NCBI GenBank assembly: GCA_017613735.1
Contig: JAGADF010000008.1
Span: 62,001 to 126,000 of the forward strand
DNA: 64,000 nucleotides
Reading direction: 5' to 3'
From: Clostridia bacterium
GTDB taxonomy: Bacteria > Bacillota > Clostridia > Oscillospirales > Acutalibacteraceae
The notes under the pieces are model-generated. The model was not told the DNA's origin, searched no databases, and saw nothing but the letters and a program-made list of their open reading frames with translations. Shown in pieces: positions 7,458-15,919 of this stretch (position 1 is its first letter; every line of letters starts with the position of its first letter). The position numbers were made by a program, and so were the translations under genes.

Positions 7458-8385
7458 AATTTCAAAGGCATTTTTTGAGGAATTCGGAAAACCGATGCTT
7501 GAAAACGAGTTTTCGGAGCTTCTCCCGTTTCTTGCGGCGGGACTTTTCGGCAGCGGCTCGGAATGTTTCGGCTTTGATGACGAGATTTCGCGCGACCACG
7601 ATTTCGAACCCGGCTTCTGTATTTTTATTCCCGACGAAAGCATTGTGAACAGAAAAGCGGCATTCAATCTCGAAAGAGCCTACGCGAAACTGCCGAAGGA
7701 GTTTATGGGACTTAGAAGAAATATGCTTTCCCCCGTCGGCGGAAGCCGTCACGGCGTTATACGCGCCGACGAATTCTTTAATGAAAAAATCGGCTCTCCG
7801 GACGGAGATTTAAGTATTGAACAGTGGTTTTCCGTTCCCGAATACTCGCTTGCCGAAATAACCAACGGCGAGGTATTTTTTGACAATTACGGACTTGTTA
7901 CGAAAATCCGCGATAATTTAAAGCATTACCCCGACGATATTATGAAGAAAAAGCTTGCGGGCAATCTTCTTTTAATGGCGCAGAGCGGACAATACAATTA
8001 TAAAAGATGCGTCGGCCACGGCGAAACGGCGGCGGCTCAGCTTGCGGTATGCGAATTCGTAAAAAGCGCGGGCGAGGTAATATTCCTGCTGAACGGAAGA
8101 TATCAGCCGTATTATAAATGGAGCTTTCGCGCGTTAAGAGAGCTTGACACTCTTTCGATTGAGGCGGAAATTATGGAATATCTGCTGACAACAAACAACG
8201 AGCCGGAAATGGCTGAAGAAAAATACTATGCGATTGAAGGCGTTGCGTCGGACGTTATCGACGTCCTTATTGACAGAGGTCTGACAAAAGCGAATTGCGG
8301 CGACCTCGAAAAACACGCGTATTCGGTAAACGATATGATTTCGGACGCAGAAATCAGAAATATGCATATACTTGCGGCAATATAG
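7444..8385 (+). CDS. DUF4037 nucleotidyltransferase-like protein
   Basis: A 313-residue soluble protein. Residues about 33-53 carry GLFGSGSECFGFDDEISRDH followed by D, the layout of the nucleotidyltransferase fold (a GS motif, then acidic residues ending in DHD). The family substrate is unknown. The start ATG 7444 lies inside the TPR gene, which implies coupled translation; a longer upstream frame has no ribosome site. Nine bases separate it from nrdG. The conserved pairing with a TPR partner suggests a two-protein system, but no function can be read from the sequence. Confidence 0.82.
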   Translation: MKGIEISKAFFEEFGKPMLENEFSELLPFLAAGLFGSGSECFGFDDEISRDHDFEPGFCIFIPDESIVNRKAAFNLERAYAKLPKEFMGLRRNMLSPVGGSRHGVIRADEFFNEKIGSPDGDLSIEQWFSVPEYSLAEITNGEVFFDNYGLVTKIRDNLKHYPDDIMKKKLAGNLLLMAQSGQYNYKRCVGHGETAAAQLAVCEFVKSAGEVIFLLNGRYQPYYKWSFRALRELDTLSIEAEIMEYLLTTNNEPEMAEEKYYAIEGVASDVIDVLIDRGLTKANCGDLEKHAYSVNDMISDAEIRNMHILAAI

Positions 8386-8394
8386 GAGAAAAAA

Positions 8395-9087
8395 ATGAAA
8401 CTTCACGGATTACAGAAAATGACATTGCTTGACTTTCCCGGTCACGTCGCCTGCACGGTGTTCTTAGGCGGGTGCGATTTCCGCTGCCCGTTCTGTCATA
8501 ACTACGAATTGATTGACGGAACCGCTCAGCCCGTTATGGACGACAGCGAACTGATTTCATTTCTCGAAAGCAGAAAAGGACTTCTCGACGGCGTTGCGAT
8601 TACCGGCGGCGAGCCCTGCCTTCACAAAGAGCTGCCCGAACTCATAAGGAAAATAAGAGCCGCAGGTTACCCCGTAAAGCTTGACACCAACGGCTATCAT
8701 CCCGAAATGCTTAAAAGCATTATTGACGAGGGACTTGTCGAGTACGTCGCGATGGACATTAAAAACAGCGAGGAAAAGTATGAGCTTACCTGCGGCGTTG
8801 ACCTGATCGACCTCGACAAAATAAGAGAAAGCATTTCGATTTTGATTAATTCGGGAATTGAATATGAATTCAGAACAACAGTTATTAAGGAATTTCACGA
8901 GGAAGAAGATTTTGTAAAAATGTGCGAAATGATAAAGGGCGCTAAAAGGTATTTCCTCCAGCGGTTTACCGACAGAGACTCCGTTCCCTACGGCAATCTT
9001 ACGTCCCCGTCATATGATGAAATGAAGGAATTTGCGGCTGTTTCAAGGCAATTCATACCAAATACCGAGCTTCGCGGAGTTGAATAA
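8395..9087 (+). CDS. nrdG: Anaerobic ribonucleotide reductase activating protein (radical SAM, NrdG2 type)
   Basis: Uses S-adenosylmethionine and a [4Fe-4S] cluster to create the glycyl radical on NrdD. The radical SAM motif CDFRCPFC (CxxxCxxC) is at about residues 27-34, followed by ITGGEPCLH, the glycine-rich SAM-binding motif. At 230 residues it is longer than enterobacterial NrdG and fits the NrdG2 subgroup common in Clostridia. It is the last gene of the DUF4298 operon. nrdD follows after 139 bases with its own promoter, so activator and reductase can be expressed separately. Confidence 0.93.
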   Translation: MKLHGLQKMTLLDFPGHVACTVFLGGCDFRCPFCHNYELIDGTAQPVMDDSELISFLESRKGLLDGVAITGGEPCLHKELPELIRKIRAAGYPVKLDTNGYHPEMLKSIIDEGLVEYVAMDIKNSEEKYELTCGVDLIDLDKIRESISILINSGIEYEFRTTVIKEFHEEEDFVKMCEMIKGAKRYFLQRFTDRDSVPYGNLTSPSYDEMKEFAAVSRQFIPNTELRGVE

Positions 9088-9090
9088 AAA

Positions 9091-9106
9091 CAACTACATA
9101 TTGTGT
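9091..9106. promoter_or_regulatory. NrdR box 1 upstream of nrdD
   Basis: CAACTACATATTGTGT agrees at 13 of 16 positions (allowing A/T at degenerate sites) with the NrdR consensus acaCwATATaTwGtgt. NrdR is the ATP/dATP-sensing repressor of ribonucleotide reductase genes. A second copy lies 31 bases downstream, the usual helical phasing for paired boxes. Confidence 0.7.
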
Positions 9107-9121
9107 ATTGAAAATTTTTTA

Positions 9122-9137
9122 ACGGAATATATTGACA
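9122..9137. promoter_or_regulatory. NrdR box 2, overlapping the nrdD -35 element
   Basis: ACGGAATATATTGACA is a weaker match (11 of 16 with degenerate positions) to the NrdR box. Its start is exactly 31 bases from box 1 and its right end covers the TTGACA -35 hexamer, as expected for a repressor site. Confidence 0.6.
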
Positions 9138-9160
9138 AATCACTCTCTAAGTGTTAGAAT
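9132..9160 (+). promoter_or_regulatory. Promoter of nrdD
   Basis: TTGACA at 9132-9137, a 17-base spacer and TAGAAT at 9155-9160. The leader to the nrdD start is about 60 bases and ends in a good ribosome site (AGGGAGA). Confidence 0.78.
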
Positions 9161-9226
9161 GCTCTTTGCAACGTCAATCAGTAGGAGAATTGACAAAAAG
9201 TTTTTTATCACTTAGGGAGATTTATT

Positions 9227-11629
9227 ATGTATCAGGTAATCAAAAGAGACGGCAGCGTAACTGATTTCAATATCAGCAAAATCAGCGCCGCAATCACAAA
9301 GGCCTTTGAAGCGCAGGGCAAACAGTATCATCCGAGCGTAATCGATTTAATCGCACTTAAAGTAACGGCTGATTTTGAAGATAAAATCACCGACGACAAG
9401 ATTTCCGTCGAAGCCATTCAGGACAGCGTTGAAAAAGTTCTTTCCGAATCCGGCTATGCGGATGTTGCGAAGGCATACATCCTCTACCGCAGACAGAGAG
9501 AAAAAATCCGCAACGTCAATTCGGCTCTTCTTAACTATAAGGAAATCGTCGACAACTATCTTAAGATTAACGACTGGCGCGTTAAGGAAAACGCGACCGT
9601 CACCTACTCGGTAGGCGGACTTATCCTTTCAAACTCCGGCGCCATTACGGCTAACTACTGGCTTTCCGAGGTCTATGACGACGATATTGCGGAAGCGCAC
9701 AGAAACGCCGAAATCCATCTTCACGACCTTTCAATGCTCACCGGTTACTGCGCGGGCTGGTCGTTAAAGCAGCTTATTCAGGAAGGTTTAGGCGGCGTCA
9801 CGGGTAAGATTACCTCCTCGCCCGCTAACCATCTTTCAACTCTCTGTAACCAGATGGTCAACTTCCTCGGAATTATGCAGAATGAATGGGCGGGCGCTCA
9901 GGCGTTCTCGTCATTTGACACATATCTTGCTCCCTTTGTAAAGAACGATAATCTTTCACAGAAAGAGGTCAAGCAGTGCATCCAGTCCTTCGTATACGGC
10001 GTTAACACTCCGTCACGCTGGGGCACGCAGGCTCCCTTCTCGAACATTACTCTTGACTGGGTTGTTCCTAATGACCTTAAAAACCTTCCCGCTATTATCG
10101 GCGGAAAGGAAATGGACTTCACCTACGGCGAATGCCAGAAGGAAATGGACATGGTCAACAAGGCGTTCATCGAGATTATGATTGAGGGCGACGCCAACGG
10201 ACGCGGATTCCAGTACCCGATTCCCACCTATTCAATCACACGCGATTTCGACTGGAGCGAAACCGAGAACAACAAGCTTCTTTTCGAAATGACAGCAAAA
10301 TACGGCACGCCTTATTTCTCAAACTATATCAACTCCGATATGGAGCCGAGCGACGTCCGTTCAATGTGCTGCCGTCTTCGTCTTGACCTGAGAGAACTCC
10401 GCAAAAAGTCCGGCGGTTTCTTCGGCTCGGGCGAAAGCACGGGTTCGATAGGCGTTGTTACAATCAACCTGCCGAGAATCGCTTATCTCGCTACCGACGA
10501 AAAGGATTTCTACGCCCGTCTTGACCATCTTATGGACCTCGCGGCGCGTTCGCTCAAGACAAAGCGCACGGTTATCACAACCCTTCTTGACCAGGGACTT
10601 TATCCGTATACAAAGAGATATCTCGGAACATTCGAGAATCATTTCTCAACAATCGGTCTTATCGGTATGAACGAAGTAGGCCTTAACGCAAAATGGCTCA
10701 GGAAAGACCTCACTCACCCCGAGACTCAGCGTTTCGCGCGTGACGTGCTCAATCATATGAGAGAGCGTCTTTCGGACTATCAGGAAAAATACGGCGACCT
10801 TTATAACCTTGAGGCTACCCCCGCGGAGTCGACCACATACCGCTTCGCAAAGCACGACAAGGAAGATTTCCCGGACATCATTACGGCTAATATGAACGGT
10901 ACGCCCTACTACACGAATTCTTCTCACCTTCCCGTAGGCTATACCGACGATATTTTCTCGGCTCTTGACATTCAGGACGATTTGCAGACGCTTTACACCT
11001 CGGGCACCGTATTCCACGCCTTCCTCGGCGAAAAGCTTCCCGACTGGAAAGCAGCGGCAAATCTTGTAAGAAAGATTGCCGAAAACTACAAGCTCCCCTA
11101 CTACACAATGTCTCCCACATACTCGGTATGTAAGGACCACGGTTATCTCACGGGCGAGCAGTACACCTGCCCGATATGCGGCGCAAAGACTGAGGTCAAC
11201 TCAAGAATTACGGGTTACTACCGTCCGATTCAGAACTGGAACGACGGCAAGGCTCAGGAGTACAAAGACCGCAAGGTTTACAATATCGGCCGTTCGCACT
11301 TAACTCACGAAGGCCCCAAGCCCGCTCCCGTTGACCATCCTGCAGAATGTGCCGTTGAAGCGGCTCCCGTTAAGGAAGAAGCGGTTACAAACAGCACTCC
11401 CGTTCAGGCAATTCTCTTTAAAACAATGACCTGCCCGAACTGTAAGGCAGCGGCGGCTCTTCTTGATAAGGCGGGCGTTTCATACACGGCTCTTAATGCC
11501 GACGAGGAACGCGAACTGGTTGAAAAATACGGCATCAAGCAGGCTCCGACACTTGTTGTTTTCGACGGCGACAATTTCGAAAAATATCGCGGCGTTTCGG
11601 ACATCAAGGGCTTTATAATGAACAACTGA
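9227..11629 (+). CDS. nrdD: Anaerobic (class III) ribonucleoside-triphosphate reductase with C-terminal glutaredoxin-like domain
   Basis: Makes deoxynucleotides under anaerobic conditions. Residues 1-90 are an ATP-cone (MYQVIKRDGSVTDFNISKI). The catalytic barrel follows (HDLSMLTGYCAGWSL; GRGFQYPIPTY). Near the end are the zinc cysteines (SVCKDHGYL and CPICG) and the glycyl radical motif RITGYYRPIQNWNDGK. After a linker of about 30 residues, residues about 723-800 form a separate thioredoxin/glutaredoxin-like domain with CPNC (about 736-739) and the cis-proline segment KQAPTL. The tail probably supplies electrons to the reductase. The gene is followed by a thioredoxin-reductase-like gene and preceded by NrdR boxes. 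Confidence 0.95.
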   Translation: MYQVIKRDGSVTDFNISKISAAITKAFEAQGKQYHPSVIDLIALKVTADFEDKITDDKISVEAIQDSVEKVLSESGYADVAKAYILYRRQREKIRNVNSALLNYKEIVDNYLKINDWRVKENATVTYSVGGLILSNSGAITANYWLSEVYDDDIAEAHRNAEIHLHDLSMLTGYCAGWSLKQLIQEGLGGVTGKITSSPANHLSTLCNQMVNFLGIMQNEWAGAQAFSSFDTYLAPFVKNDNLSQKEVKQCIQSFVYGVNTPSRWGTQAPFSNITLDWVVPNDLKNLPAIIGGKEMDFTYGECQKEMDMVNKAFIEIMIEGDANGRGFQYPIPTYSITRDFDWSETENNKLLFEMTAKYGTPYFSNYINSDMEPSDVRSMCCRLRLDLRELRKKSGGFFGSGESTGSIGVVTINLPRIAYLATDEKDFYARLDHLMDLAARSLKTKRTVITTLLDQGLYPYTKRYLGTFENHFSTIGLIGMNEVGLNAKWLRKDLTHPETQRFARDVLNHMRERLSDYQEKYGDLYNLEATPAESTTYRFAKHDKEDFPDIITANMNGTPYYTNSSHLPVGYTDDIFSALDIQDDLQTLYTSGTVFHAFLGEKLPDWKAAANLVRKIAENYKLPYYTMSPTYSVCKDHGYLTGEQYTCPICGAKTEVNSRITGYYRPIQNWNDGKAQEYKDRKVYNIGRSHLTHEGPKPAPVDHPAECAVEAAPVKEEAVTNSTPVQAILFKTMTCPNCKAAAALLDKAGVSYTALNADEERELVEKYGIKQAPTLVVFDGDNFEKYRGVSDIKGFIMNN

Positions 11630-11646
11630 TTTATTAAAAATCTGAC

Positions 11647-11679
11647 GGGCAGGAACTGCTTTTTCAGCAGTTTCTGCCC
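11647..11679 (+). other. Strong hairpin between nrdD and the trxB-like gene
   Basis: GGGCAGGAACTGCT pairs with AGCAGTTTCTGCCC with one mismatch around a short loop. There is no following T run, so it looks more like an mRNA-processing or stabilising hairpin, or a weak terminator, than a full stop. It may let the trxB-like gene be expressed below the level of nrdD. Confidence 0.55.
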
Positions 11680-11700
11680 ATTAAATACGGAGGAAAAACA

Positions 11701-12615
11701 ATGTATGACGTTATTGTAGTCGGCGGCGGCCCCGCGGGTATGACGGCGGCATTATACGCTCTTCGCAACGGCAAAAGCGCGCTCGTTATTGAAAAGACGG
11801 GCTTCGGCGGTCAGATTACCCATTCGCCGAAAGTAGAAAACTACCCAGGCACGCTTTCGATGAGCGGCAACGAGTTTGCCGACAGTGCCCTTTCGCAGAT
11901 TCTTGAACAGGGCGCGGAGATAGAGTTCGAAACCGTTACCGAGGTTAAGGACAACGGCAGGACAAAAACCGTTCTGACCGAGGAAGGCAGCGAGTTCGAA
12001 GGAAAAACCGTAATAATCGCAACGGGTGTCAAGCACCGCATGCTCGGTCTTGAACACGAAAACGAGCTTGTCGGCGAAGGCATTTCCTTCTGCGCAGTGT
12101 GCGACGGCGATTTTTATAAAGACAAGGTTGTCTGCGTTGCAGGAGGCGGAAATTCGGCTCTTCAGGAAGCCATTCTTCTTTCGGACAAATGCAGTAAGGT
12201 TATAATGCTTCAGGATTTGCCGCAGTTCACCGGCGAAGGCAGGCTTCAGGACGTGCTTTTCGCAAGAGACAACGTCGAAAAGCATACGAACACGAAAATC
12301 AACCGTCTTATAACCGACGGAAAAGAGTTTAAGGGCGTTGAAATCGAGGACAGAACGACAGGCGAAAAACAGGAAATAACCTGCGACGGACTTTTCGTCG
12401 CAATAGGTCTTATTCCCGAAAACGAGCCTTTTAAAGAACTCGCCGACCTTAACAGCTTCGGTTATTTCGACACCGACGAAAGCTGTCTTACAAAGACTCC
12501 CGGAGTTTTTGTCGCGGGAGACTGCAGAAGCAAAATGATAAGGCAGATGACCACGGCGGTTGCCGACGGCGCAGTTGCGGCTCTTGCGGCTTGCAGATAT
12601 ATCAACGAGTTATAA
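11701..12615 (+). CDS. trxB: Thioredoxin reductase-like FAD-dependent disulfide reductase
   Basis: A 304-residue low-molecular-weight thioredoxin reductase. FAD binding: VVGGGPAGMTAALYA at the N-terminus and GVFVAGDCR near the C-terminus. The redox-active pair is CAVC at about residues 136-139. The nucleotide-binding domain keeps a glycine motif (VAGGGNSALQEA) but has LQDLPQF where NADPH enzymes have the arginine-rich HRRxxxR. The electron donor may therefore not be NADPH. The gene lies just after nrdD with its fused glutaredoxin-like domain, so it may reduce that domain. It starts at ATG 11701 with GGAGG upstream and ends before a terminator. Confidence 0.9.
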   Translation: MYDVIVVGGGPAGMTAALYALRNGKSALVIEKTGFGGQITHSPKVENYPGTLSMSGNEFADSALSQILEQGAEIEFETVTEVKDNGRTKTVLTEEGSEFEGKTVIIATGVKHRMLGLEHENELVGEGISFCAVCDGDFYKDKVVCVAGGGNSALQEAILLSDKCSKVIMLQDLPQFTGEGRLQDVLFARDNVEKHTNTKINRLITDGKEFKGVEIEDRTTGEKQEITCDGLFVAIGLIPENEPFKELADLNSFGYFDTDESCLTKTPGVFVAGDCRSKMIRQMTTAVADGAVAALAACRYINEL

Positions 12616-12663
12616 GTCTCTGACGGGGGTTGCCATAAACACCGCAGTCCCTGTTTATATACA

Positions 12664-12696
12664 CCCGTACTCATATTCTGAGTACGGGATTTTTTT
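12664..12696 (+). terminator. Terminator after the trxB-like gene
   Basis: CCCGTACTC, a short loop and GAGTACGGG (12664-12688) are followed by a run of seven T. Confidence 0.9.
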
Positions 12697-12718
12697 GTTT
12701 ATTTAATATGATTTATTA

Positions 12719-12747
12719 TTTACTTATTAAAATCATTGTGATATAAT
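12719..12747 (+). promoter_or_regulatory. Promoter of the diguanylate cyclase gene
   Basis: TTTACT at 12719-12724 and TATAAT at 12742-12747 with a 17-base spacer, 43 bases before the start codon. Confidence 0.58.
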
Positions 12748-12789
12748 ATTTTAAATATTGTTTAATTTTTCAGGAAATGAGGTGAGCAT

Positions 12790-14487
12790 ATGGCGTACAA
12801 TTATTATAAAGAGGGCGACTCGAAGACAATGATTTTCATTCGTGACCATTTCTCCGAGATTGTTATGATTGTTACCCTTGTCGCCTTTTTGCTCACCGGC
12901 ATTTACGCCTTTATCACACACAGGACCGAAAGTATAAAGCTTAACGTCGACCCTGTAAAAAAGGTTGAAAGCGGCTGGATTGTTACGGAAATGGACAATG
13001 CGGATTCCACGCATACCCTTCATTTCAAAAATAAAATCCCCTCAACTGCCGACGACAATTCCGCAATCGCCTTTAAGAGCACCGACGAAGTTGTTGATGT
13101 CTATGTCGGCGGCGAGCTCATTTATCAGTACGGCGAACTGAAAACGAATAAAAAGCCCATCAACCTCGGCAGTCACTATATTCTTATAAATCTTCCCGAT
13201 GATTCTCAGGGAAAGGAAATCGACATTTACGCCACATACCGCGGAAAACAGACCAACTGGCGTCAGCACCGTAATTTCTTATTCGAGGGAAACGACGGTA
13301 TTATTCTCAAGCTTATAAAAGACGACCTTATCGCAATTGTCATCTGTTTCCTTATGACATGTCTTGCGCTGTTTGAATTCTTCAAATCGGTTTATCTTAT
13401 TTTCAAGCACCAGCCCGCAAGAGTTACGCTGTACCTTGCGTTATTCATACTCGCGTCGTCGAACTGGCTGGCGTCCGATACGGTGCTTATGCAGTTATTC
13501 TTCGACAGTACCTATGTCAAATATATTGTTTCTTATTTTTCATTTCTGACTTTGCCGTGTCTGTTCCCGATGTTCGCAAAGGAAAAGATGACGCGTTTCA
13601 ACCTGCCCTTTGCTTTTGCGGCGGTTATTTCCTGGGCTTACGCAATAGTGTCCATGGTTCTTTTCGTAACCCTTTCAATAGGCTTCGAAAAGCATCTTTA
13701 CGTCTTGCACGGACTTATGGCGTTTGTTGTCACTATTGTTCTTGTCTGCTGTATTCTTGACAGGAAGAACAAACAGCTCAGAAACCTTCTTACGGGTACG
13801 GTCGTGCTTGCTTTCTTTGCAATTGTTTCGCTTATTTCCTATCATCACGGCTATACGGACACGTTCTTCTCGGCTTATCATTTCAGAACCTTCTACTTTA
13901 TCGGAATGGTTTCGTTTATCTCGATTCTTCTTTACGATACGTATCAGCAGTCGGCAAAAGACAAAAAGGACGCCGCCCTTTCGGGCTTCTACAAAGAGAG
14001 CGCATACACCGACCTTCTTACAAAGCTCGGTTCGCGCACGGCGTTTACAGAGGACTTTGAACAGACGGACAATAATATTGAGAACTATAAAAACGTAACT
14101 GTCGTAATGCTTGACCTTAATAACCTTAAAAAGATTAACGACATAAAAGGTCACGCAACGGGCGACGAGCTTATCAAAGGTCTTGCCGAATGCCTTACGG
14201 AAACTTTCGGCGAAGCAGGCAAGATTTACCGTATCGGCGGCGACGAATTCATTATTCTCTTAAAGGATTTGCCCGATAACGATATTGAGAAATATCTCGA
14301 TACGCTTAAAGAAAACATTGACAACAAATCCGGCAGCTTCCTTTCAAGCAACTCCGTAGCCATAGGTTACGCGCAAAGGAACGAAACAACCAATCGCGAC
14401 AAAGGCGTTTACGATTTGTTCAAGCTTGCCGACGAGAAGATGTATGAGGACAAGAATTTTAAGAAATCAGTACCTCAGAATATTTAA
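12790..14487 (+). CDS. Membrane-bound diguanylate cyclase (GGDEF)
   Basis: Predicted to make cyclic di-GMP from two GTP. One N-terminal membrane helix (about residues 23-44) is followed by an extracytoplasmic beta-rich sensor region (about 45-175). A cluster of about seven membrane helices (about 180-395) precedes the cytoplasmic GGDEF domain (about 400-560), an arrangement like 7TM-DISM receptors. The active motif YRIGGDEF is intact, with DLNNLKKIND and KLADEKMYE as further family landmarks. The RxxD inhibitory site expected five residues before GGDEF is absent, so product inhibition at that site is not expected. No c-di-GMP phosphodiesterase or receptor is nearby. asnS follows after 30 bases. 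Confidence 0.92.
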   Translation: MAYNYYKEGDSKTMIFIRDHFSEIVMIVTLVAFLLTGIYAFITHRTESIKLNVDPVKKVESGWIVTEMDNADSTHTLHFKNKIPSTADDNSAIAFKSTDEVVDVYVGGELIYQYGELKTNKKPINLGSHYILINLPDDSQGKEIDIYATYRGKQTNWRQHRNFLFEGNDGIILKLIKDDLIAIVICFLMTCLALFEFFKSVYLIFKHQPARVTLYLALFILASSNWLASDTVLMQLFFDSTYVKYIVSYFSFLTLPCLFPMFAKEKMTRFNLPFAFAAVISWAYAIVSMVLFVTLSIGFEKHLYVLHGLMAFVVTIVLVCCILDRKNKQLRNLLTGTVVLAFFAIVSLISYHHGYTDTFFSAYHFRTFYFIGMVSFISILLYDTYQQSAKDKKDAALSGFYKESAYTDLLTKLGSRTAFTEDFEQTDNNIENYKNVTVVMLDLNNLKKINDIKGHATGDELIKGLAECLTETFGEAGKIYRIGGDEFIILLKDLPDNDIEKYLDTLKENIDNKSGSFLSSNSVAIGYAQRNETTNRDKGVYDLFKLADEKMYEDKNFKKSVPQNI

Positions 14488-14517
14488 AAACGGAAATTAT
14501 TTTAGGGAGTTAAAAAT

Positions 14518-15903
14518 ATGAAACACACGGATTTATGCGATATTTTTTCATCTGTAAGCGACTACGTCGATAAGGACATTACAGTATGCGGCTGGGTGCG
14601 TACCGTCAGGGATTCAAAGGCGGTCGGCTTTATCGCGCTTAACGACGGCACAAGTCTGGGAAACCTTCAGATAGTAATCGACAAGGAAAGCTTCCCGAAG
14701 GCGGACGAGGCGCTTCATCTGAGCGTAGGCTCCTCAATTTCGGTCAGCGGCAAGCTCGTTAAGAGCCTTAACGACCAGCAGCCCGTTGAGCTTCACCCGA
14801 CCGAGCTTACGGTTCTCGGCGTATGCCCTTCGGACTACCCGATGCAAAAGAAAAGACACACTCTTGAATTCTTAAGAACAATCCCCCATTTAAGAGGAAG
14901 GACGAACACCTTTAACGCTATGTTCAGAGTACGTTCGGAACTTGCAAAGGCAATTCACGACTTCTTCCAGGGCAGGAATTTCACCTATGTTCACACCCCG
15001 ATTATCACCGGCAGCGACTGCGAAGGCGCAGGCGAGATATTCAGGGTAACAACTCACGAATTCAACACTCCCTATACAACCGAAGAAGAATACTATGCCA
15101 ACGATTTCTTCAAGAAAAAAGCGGGACTTACCGTTTCGGGACAGCTTGAGGGCGAGGCTCTTGCGCTTTCAATGGGCAAGATTTACACTTTCGGTCCGAC
15201 TTTCAGAGCGGAAAAGAGCAACACTCCCCGTCACGCGGCTGAATTCTGGCAGATTGAGCCCGAGGTTTCATTCGCAGACCTTGACGATATTATTTCGCTC
15301 GCGACCGATATGATTAAATACATCACAAAGGCTGTTCTCGACGCCTGCCCCGAAGAAATAGACTTCTTTGAAAAGTTCTTCGAAAAGGGACTTAAAGACA
15401 AGCTTAACAACATTGTAAACTCCGACTTTGCGGTTATTGAATACACCGAGGCTATTGAGCTTCTCAAAAAAGCCGACGTTGAATTCCAGTATCCCGTTTC
15501 CTGGGGACTCGATTTACAGACCGAGCACGAGAGATACCTTACCGACAAGGTTTTCGCGCGCCCCGTATTCGTTATCAACTATCCGAAGGAAATCAAGTCC
15601 TTCTATATGAAATTAAATCCCGACGGCAAGACTGTCGCCGCTACGGATTTGCTTGTACCCGGCGTCGGCGAGATTATCGGCGCAAGCCAGAGGGAGGACA
15701 ATTACGACCTTCTTCTTGACCAGATTAAGTCCAGAGGCATGACTCTTGAAGATTACGAATGGTATCTCGACCTTCGTAAATACGGTTCGGCTCCGCATTC
15801 GGGCTTCGGACTCGGCTTTGAGAGAATGCTTATGTATATCACGGGCGTCGGCAATATAAGAGATACTGCCGCATTCCCGAGAACAACGGGTTCGCTCGTT
15901 TAA
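14518..15903 (+). CDS. asnS: Asparagine--tRNA ligase
   Basis: Class II aminoacyl-tRNA synthetase of 461 residues. An N-terminal OB-fold binds the anticodon (VCGWVRTVRDSKAVGFIALN). The catalytic core has HTPIITGSDCEGAGE, the motif 2 segment FRAEKSNTPRHAAEFWQIEPE and the motif 3 arginine in GSAPHSGFGLGFERML. AsnRS is distinguished from AspRS by the missing large insertion domain and overall sequence. The start ATG has AGGGAG upstream. asnA follows after 16 bases, so the gene that makes asparagine and the one that charges it are co-transcribed. Confidence 0.95.
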   Translation: MKHTDLCDIFSSVSDYVDKDITVCGWVRTVRDSKAVGFIALNDGTSLGNLQIVIDKESFPKADEALHLSVGSSISVSGKLVKSLNDQQPVELHPTELTVLGVCPSDYPMQKKRHTLEFLRTIPHLRGRTNTFNAMFRVRSELAKAIHDFFQGRNFTYVHTPIITGSDCEGAGEIFRVTTHEFNTPYTTEEEYYANDFFKKKAGLTVSGQLEGEALALSMGKIYTFGPTFRAEKSNTPRHAAEFWQIEPEVSFADLDDIISLATDMIKYITKAVLDACPEEIDFFEKFFEKGLKDKLNNIVNSDFAVIEYTEAIELLKKADVEFQYPVSWGLDLQTEHERYLTDKVFARPVFVINYPKEIKSFYMKLNPDGKTVAATDLLVPGVGEIIGASQREDNYDLLLDQIKSRGMTLEDYEWYLDLRKYGSAPHSGFGLGFERMLMYITGVGNIRDTAAFPRTTGSLV

Positions 15904-15919
15904 AGAAGGAAACTGATTT

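Noticed and set aside
9143..9219. Long-range hairpin pairing CTCTCTAAGTG near the nrdD promoter with CACTTAGGGAG at the ribosome site
   Set aside because: The left arm lies in the promoter spacer, upstream of the predicted transcript start, so it would not be in the mRNA from this promoter. It would matter only for read-through from nrdG.
10646..11140. 164-codon minus-strand ORF inside nrdD
   Set aside because: It is fully opposite a strongly conserved coding region, with no promoter or ribosome site and no recognisable protein character.
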